Shown: piece by piece, positions 60,010 to 64,000 of the stretch
Position numbering within the stretch: the stretch's first letter is position 1
Layout of the letters: every line of letters begins with the position of its first letter
Source: Theocolax elegans
Taxonomy: Eukaryota; Arthropoda; Insecta; Hymenoptera; Cerocephalidae
NCBI GenBank assembly: GCA_026168455.1
Contig: CM047428.1
Span: forward strand, 2,980,887 to 3,044,886
Reading direction: 5' to 3'
DNA length: 64,000 nt
Program-made: the position numbers and the translations under genes
Notes under the pieces: generated by a model
Database searches by the model: none
Told to the model about the DNA's origin: nothing
Seen by the model: the letters and a program-made list of their open reading frames with translations, nothing else

Positions 60010-60030
60010 ACTAAATTAATTAATATTTTT
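60010..60030. repeat. 21-bp target-site duplication of the SINE, left copy
   Basis: Identical to 60466-60486, starting ACTAAATTAATTAAT. A duplication of this length is typical of LINE-driven target-primed insertion. Its T-rich end merges with the tail of the SINE. Confidence 0.85.
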
Positions 60031-60465
60031 TTTTTATTCTTGATTTTGTGCACTCTTTTTCCTGGCACTTCCTACCGTTTATCCCCCTGGGGACTTTAAC
60101 GGTGTCCACCCACCACCTATGTGTGGGTGCTTTATCCCTCCCTTAAAAACCCCACCATCTCGCATTCGCCCGGGGTTATGCCCGTGGATGAGGGAAACCT
60201 GTGAAGCAGGGAAAACCTCACCCGAGATGGCCGGTGTATTCGAAACATTCTTTTTGGGTGTCAAAGTCACATTGCGTAGGCCTCGACACCGAAACCGAAT
60301 GTTTCACACCTTCCGCTCACGTTGAGAAGTGTGGAAAAATACCTAACCGATCCCGAAAGCCGCACAAGAATGGTGTCACCCATCCAAGTACGAACCGCAC
60401 TCAGTGCTGCTTAACTTTCGTGATCGGCCGAGATGCGTCTCCGCCACTCCGCCACCGCGTCGGTT
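60031..60465 (-). mobile_element. 5S-rRNA-derived SINE with a tRNA-like head
   Basis: About 435 bp, minus strand, ending in an A-rich tail (AAGAATAAAAAAAAAA) at 60031-60045 and bounded by a 21-bp target duplication. Minus-strand 60372-60435 closely resembles the internal promoter half of 5S rRNA: GATCACGAAAGTTAAGCAGC (A-box area) and GGTTCGTACTTGGATGGGTG (C-box area). In front lies GGTGGCGGAGTGGCGGAGAC, which fits a tRNA A-box rather than the 5S 5' end. The body after the 5S part is GC-rich and unrecognised. No ORF; a LINE partner would be needed. Confidence 0.85.
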
Positions 60466-60486
60466 ACTAAATTAATTAATATTTTT
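60466..60486. repeat. 21-bp target-site duplication of the SINE, right copy
   Basis: Matches 60010-60030. It overlaps the first bases of the palindrome's left arm, showing that the SINE landed in that arm. Confidence 0.85.
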
Positions 60487-60899
60487 ATCGGTCTTACAGT
60501 CAAAAACAAATTAAATATATGGGCAGTCAGATTGCCCCTACTTATAATCACCCCCGAAGAATCTATAAAAATAAAAATAAAAATAAAAAATAAACAATTA
60601 AAAACTCTAACTGAAAATAAAACAAATTATTAATAAAGCAATTTGACTGCCCCTGTCTGATGAGGAGCAGCAGCGAGTTCGAAACGTCGGACAACATATT
60701 TGGGGTGAGTAGATTTTTGGTGCAGGGGGGCAGTCAGATTGCTTTATTAATAATTTGTTTTATTTTCAGTTAGAGTTTTTAATTTTTTATTTTTTATTTT
60801 TATTTTTATAGATTCTTCGGGGGTGATTATAAGTAGGGGCAATCTGACTGCCTATATATTTAATTTGTTTTTGACTGTAAGACCGATAAAAATATTAAT
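60475..60899. mobile_element. Long palindromic (fold-back) element inside the hAT relic
   Basis: The left arm (60475-60655) and right arm (60723-60899) are near-perfect inverted copies, differing mainly in lengths of AAAAT runs. Shared text includes ACCGATAAAAATATTAAT and GGCAGTCAGATTGC. The roughly 67-bp centre holds a hammerhead-like core. Coding sequence of the hAT relic resumes just after the right arm, so the palindrome is an insertion. No ORF. Confidence 0.8.
60654..60693 (+). ncRNA. Hammerhead-ribozyme-like core at the palindrome centre
   Basis: TGTCTGATGAGG...TTCGAAACGTCGGACA contains an exact CTGATGAG box (60657-60664) and CGAAAC (60680-60685). Helix II would be short (GGA with TTC). 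The ACGT after GAAA allows only a minimal helix III, as in dimer-forming hammerheads. The flanks TGTC and GACA pair. Activity is unproven. Confidence 0.45.
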
Positions 60900-60910
60900 C
60901 ATATGTACTA

Positions 60911-61054
60911 ATATTAAAAAAGTATTTAGTGGATAAAATCACGATTATATGCTCATCAGCTCCCGTAGAGCGCTTGTTTTCATTGGTAGGTTTTATATTG
61001 TCGCTAAAACGAAATGCGATGAGTGACTGTAATGTTGATATAGTTCACTTTTGA
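60911..61054 (+). pseudogene. hAT transposase C-terminal dimerisation domain remnant
   Basis: Codons in one frame give KKYLVDKITIICSSAPVERL, then FSLVGFILSLKRNAMSDCNV, then DIVHF and a stop. This matches the hAT C-terminal pattern (KYL…SAP.ERLFS..G.I…KRN.M…N). It is the continuation of the fragment before 60010 once the SINE and palindrome are removed. The rest of the transposase is missing or decayed, so it is inactive. Confidence 0.8.
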
Positions 61055-61599
61055 AAGGCAATTCTATGTATCATGTATTTTTTTAAACTAATAATAATAT
61101 AATTATTAAAACATAAATTGAAAACATAATTTCTCTTATTTGTATATTCTATTTAAATAGTTAGTGTCTTAAAAATGGTTTAAAAATAAATATTGCATTT
61201 TCTAAATTTTACAGTTTTAAATTATACTTAAATATTTTAAACAATATATAGTTAAAATTTCTTCTTTAGTTACTCGGTGAATCTCCCAACTTTTACATGT
61301 TGCTGATTTCGATTAGGCATTGACAATGGTCCGATCCTTTTCTTATATCGATTATTTATCCTGATTTAATTTTGAGCATCGGATCGATCGATACTTATCA
61401 TTTTACAATTACCGTCGATACTTTTACGAATAAATTAAAGTATCGTCAGATACAGTAAAAATTTTGGAACGAAGTATCGAGTTCCAATTCATTGAATGAC
61501 AATGTTTAACATTAAATTGTTGATCTCAGGCTCACTGAGTCCTTGCATTGATAATAAAAACAAAAATAGTTAAAGCAATGAAATTACATTTTTATATAC

Positions 61600-61945
61600 A
61601 GAGAAATTGTATTATAAACATAAGAATTATGTTGGAAATATTGAATTAAAAATATGAAAAAATCATATCGTTTAAAACATAAGTGAGGGAAACGACGTTA
61701 AGAATAAATAAATGTTTTAATAATAATTGAATAAAGAATTTTTGGTCGGTAATTATTGATCTAAAAAGAGAAGAATTTTCAACGCAAAAATCAAAATTCA
61801 ATTAAAAATTTAAAAATCTGACAAAAATTGAGTATACCATTTAAAACATGTCTAAGGGCATGGCGTTCAGGATATTTTCAAAAATGTATTCTTTTGATTA
61901 TAAAAAAATATTAAAAATGGCCATTTTCTGAGTCCGACATCTTGT
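61600..61945 (-). repeat. Copy of the local MITE-like family
   Basis: Reverse complement closely follows the interior of 530-1010 over at least 190 bp (GTTGAAAATTCTTCTC, CTGAACGCCATGCCCTTAG and so on), ending near GAGTCCGACATC. Boundaries are approximate; no ORF. Confidence 0.65.
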
Positions 61946-62920
61946 TAACACCTCGATAAATGAACGGTAATTAATAAGTTAATAAAATAAATAAAAATTT
62001 GGAGACCACAAAAAAATAATTATACGAATATAAAACAAATATGTAGTGCAGGGTTAAAATAATAGATCGCAGACTGCATACTAAATTCAATCGCAGTTGA
62101 TGTACACGAACACAGTCGTGTGTGTGCATTATGCCACAACTATCCGTGTATAGAAAAAAACTGTAAAGAAAAAAAGAGAATTATCTTTTACAATAACCTA
62201 ATTTGGTTTATAACGTCGTCGAATATACTGGTAAATATGTCACACCGACAAAACACTAAAAAAAAGCAAATAAATTCCTCCAAGACTTACATTCGAATCT
62301 GAGATATCAGAAGCTTATCAACGTACCGGCCGATATACAATCACGCACGCACGCATCCGGCAACCCATCGGCATGCACGTCTCGTTCCTCCGCAGCGCAC
62401 GGCATTCCAAACGGGAATATATATATATGCATAAAACCAAGTACCTCGAGGAAAAGAACCGGAGAAATCGAAGCCGCCCACCACCCTACATTTGAAAACT
62501 GCAGCTTCGTTTAACGGAGCAGCGGCCTGGCATTGAGTAAGGAAACCCCCTTCCCCCTCCCTATCCCAGACATGTGGTTCACTTGGCTAATAACGTGACT
62601 CGAACGTGTGCATACACTATGTAATAATAATACGTCGCGGGCAAGATAAGTAACGGATCTAAGATCGCTCGTTCTCTGAAAGCGATAGTTTCGTTCGGAT
62701 TTAGTGCTCCCGGCGGTTCGATCGTTGGGTGCGTGCAACATATTTTTAATGGGGGGGCCTCCCCAACCTCTAAGTGTTTTAGATCGGGCCTCGAGGGTTT
62801 ACGTACTACCCGAATTTGTTTGTAAATTTTATGCGCTCCGTTTGTTCATGGAAATTTATGGAGATTTCGATGGGAATCTGTTGAAAATAATCTTGGTCTA
62901 GGAGTTAACTCTCTCTCTCC

Positions 62921-62953
<33 letters not shown>

Positions 62954-64000
62954 CACTATAGTTTCACGTCACTTTTATAAGGAACTTTGTGTTAAATATT
63001 TCAGATAACAAATCTTATAGTAAAAGGAAAATGGCAAAAGTTATGGGCGTAATCATCAGCAGTTTTAAACTGATGAATAAATTAAGTACGTTGAGGTATC
63101 TCCGTGTGTGTGCGCTAAACTTTAATATATTAAGTATGTTTGGATTATAATATCACGATGCAAGTAGAGTATATCAAGATTGGGTCAGACGCATGATTTA
63201 TCTTTACAATATTTTTGCAATTCATATATATATATATATATATTTATGTGTATAAAACGTTTCTCCGAATTTCTGGAATCTTGGTTAAATTATTCAGGAA
63301 ATTAGACAGGTACATGCTCAATTTAGTGCAAAAAAGATAATTAATTCATCAGTTTTGAAGTATATACCTAACTACTTCATTTCTAAGTATTTCTACCTTT
63401 TTGAGAAAATTTAATTCGTATTCATGTAATCTATGTTTACACTTTCGCAGATACACGTTCGCGCGCGCACACACACAGATATAATATATGCACATGTAAT
63501 ATTCAAATATGAAAATATACATCTAATGCAATAGAGGCGGAGGAAATAAAGCATTGGAGAATGATACTACTTTCAAAGATGAGTAAAAAAAAAAAAAGAA
63601 AATACTTTTGCGCATAAATATTTAACTTTTGTATAAATATCGTTGAAGAGATATTTTTCATACATAAAACATTAAGTCTTTAAATATTTTACTTGTTGCA
63701 TCTTATATTCAAAATATAAACACGCATGAAACTTTTAGACGTTAGGAAACATTCAACTCTGTTTGCCAAGCAACTGTTCTCGACTTTAAATTCAATTTTC
63801 CGTCCACTGTCAGTTTGCGTATTTAATTGGGCAACAAATAAAATTTTTATATTCCACACTAGGTGGAATTATAAACTCGCTTAATTACCAGTCGCAAATA
63901 TAAAATGTTACGAAACGTTTGATCACAAGTTTGTTGAAATAAATAAACTCGCGTTTTGTCTTGTAATTGTAAAATATAAAAGAGATACGAGAACAAAATA
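61946..64000. other. Non-coding stretch to the window end
   Basis: AT-rich with a GC-richer patch at 62320-62760, CT/TA microsatellites at 62908-62954 and TA repeats at 63223-63242. No gene supported. Confidence 0.4.

Overview
The window looks like insect nuclear DNA, most likely from a hymenopteran such as an ant; the species cannot be told from the sequence. The basis is strongly AT-rich non-coding DNA with short GC-richer patches, many microsatellites, TA-flanked inverted-repeat elements, eukaryotic tRNA-, 5S- and hAT/Penelope-type relics, and no bacterial-style gene packing. No complete host gene was recognised; one short stretch (9726-9831) has the form of an isolated internal exon.

The dominant feature is a complete, apparently intact Ty3/Gypsy-type LTR retrotransposon on the minus strand at 14370-29210 (14,841 bp). 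It has two 1,603-bp LTRs with no difference that I could see, a 4-bp CTCT target duplication, a tRNA-Lys primer-binding site, a polypurine tract and three long ORFs. In reading order these are Gag (SAP-like motif, capsid domain, zinc knuckles), Pol (protease, RT, RNase H, integrase) in the -1 frame, and a third 829-aa ORF. The third ORF is not an envelope protein: it is a proline-rich/coiled-coil protein ending in a zinc module spaced like that of Gag. A GGGAAAC slippery heptamer in the correct phase sits in the gag-pol overlap. A splice-acceptor-like site lies 2 nt before the third ATG.

The retrotransposon landed inside the terminal inverted repeat of an older MITE (14306-14369 plus 29211-29570). 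The MITE's other arm preserves the uninterrupted site.

The rest is a graveyard of small elements. TA-flanked TIR elements lie at 6590-7475, 30087-30706, 40536-41235 and 57785-58239. The first three carry tRNA-like internal-promoter pieces, and further tRNA-like sequences lie at 4141-4214, 48339-48412 and 53600-53670. A degraded Penelope-like element (RT YVDD plus GIY-YIG endonuclease remnants) lies at about 55880-57230. At 59630-61490 a hAT transposase relic is interrupted by a long palindrome, and one arm of that palindrome is interrupted by a 5S-rRNA-derived SINE with a 21-bp target duplication. Hammerhead-ribozyme-like cores recur at four places. The remaining stretches appear to be ordinary non-coding DNA.
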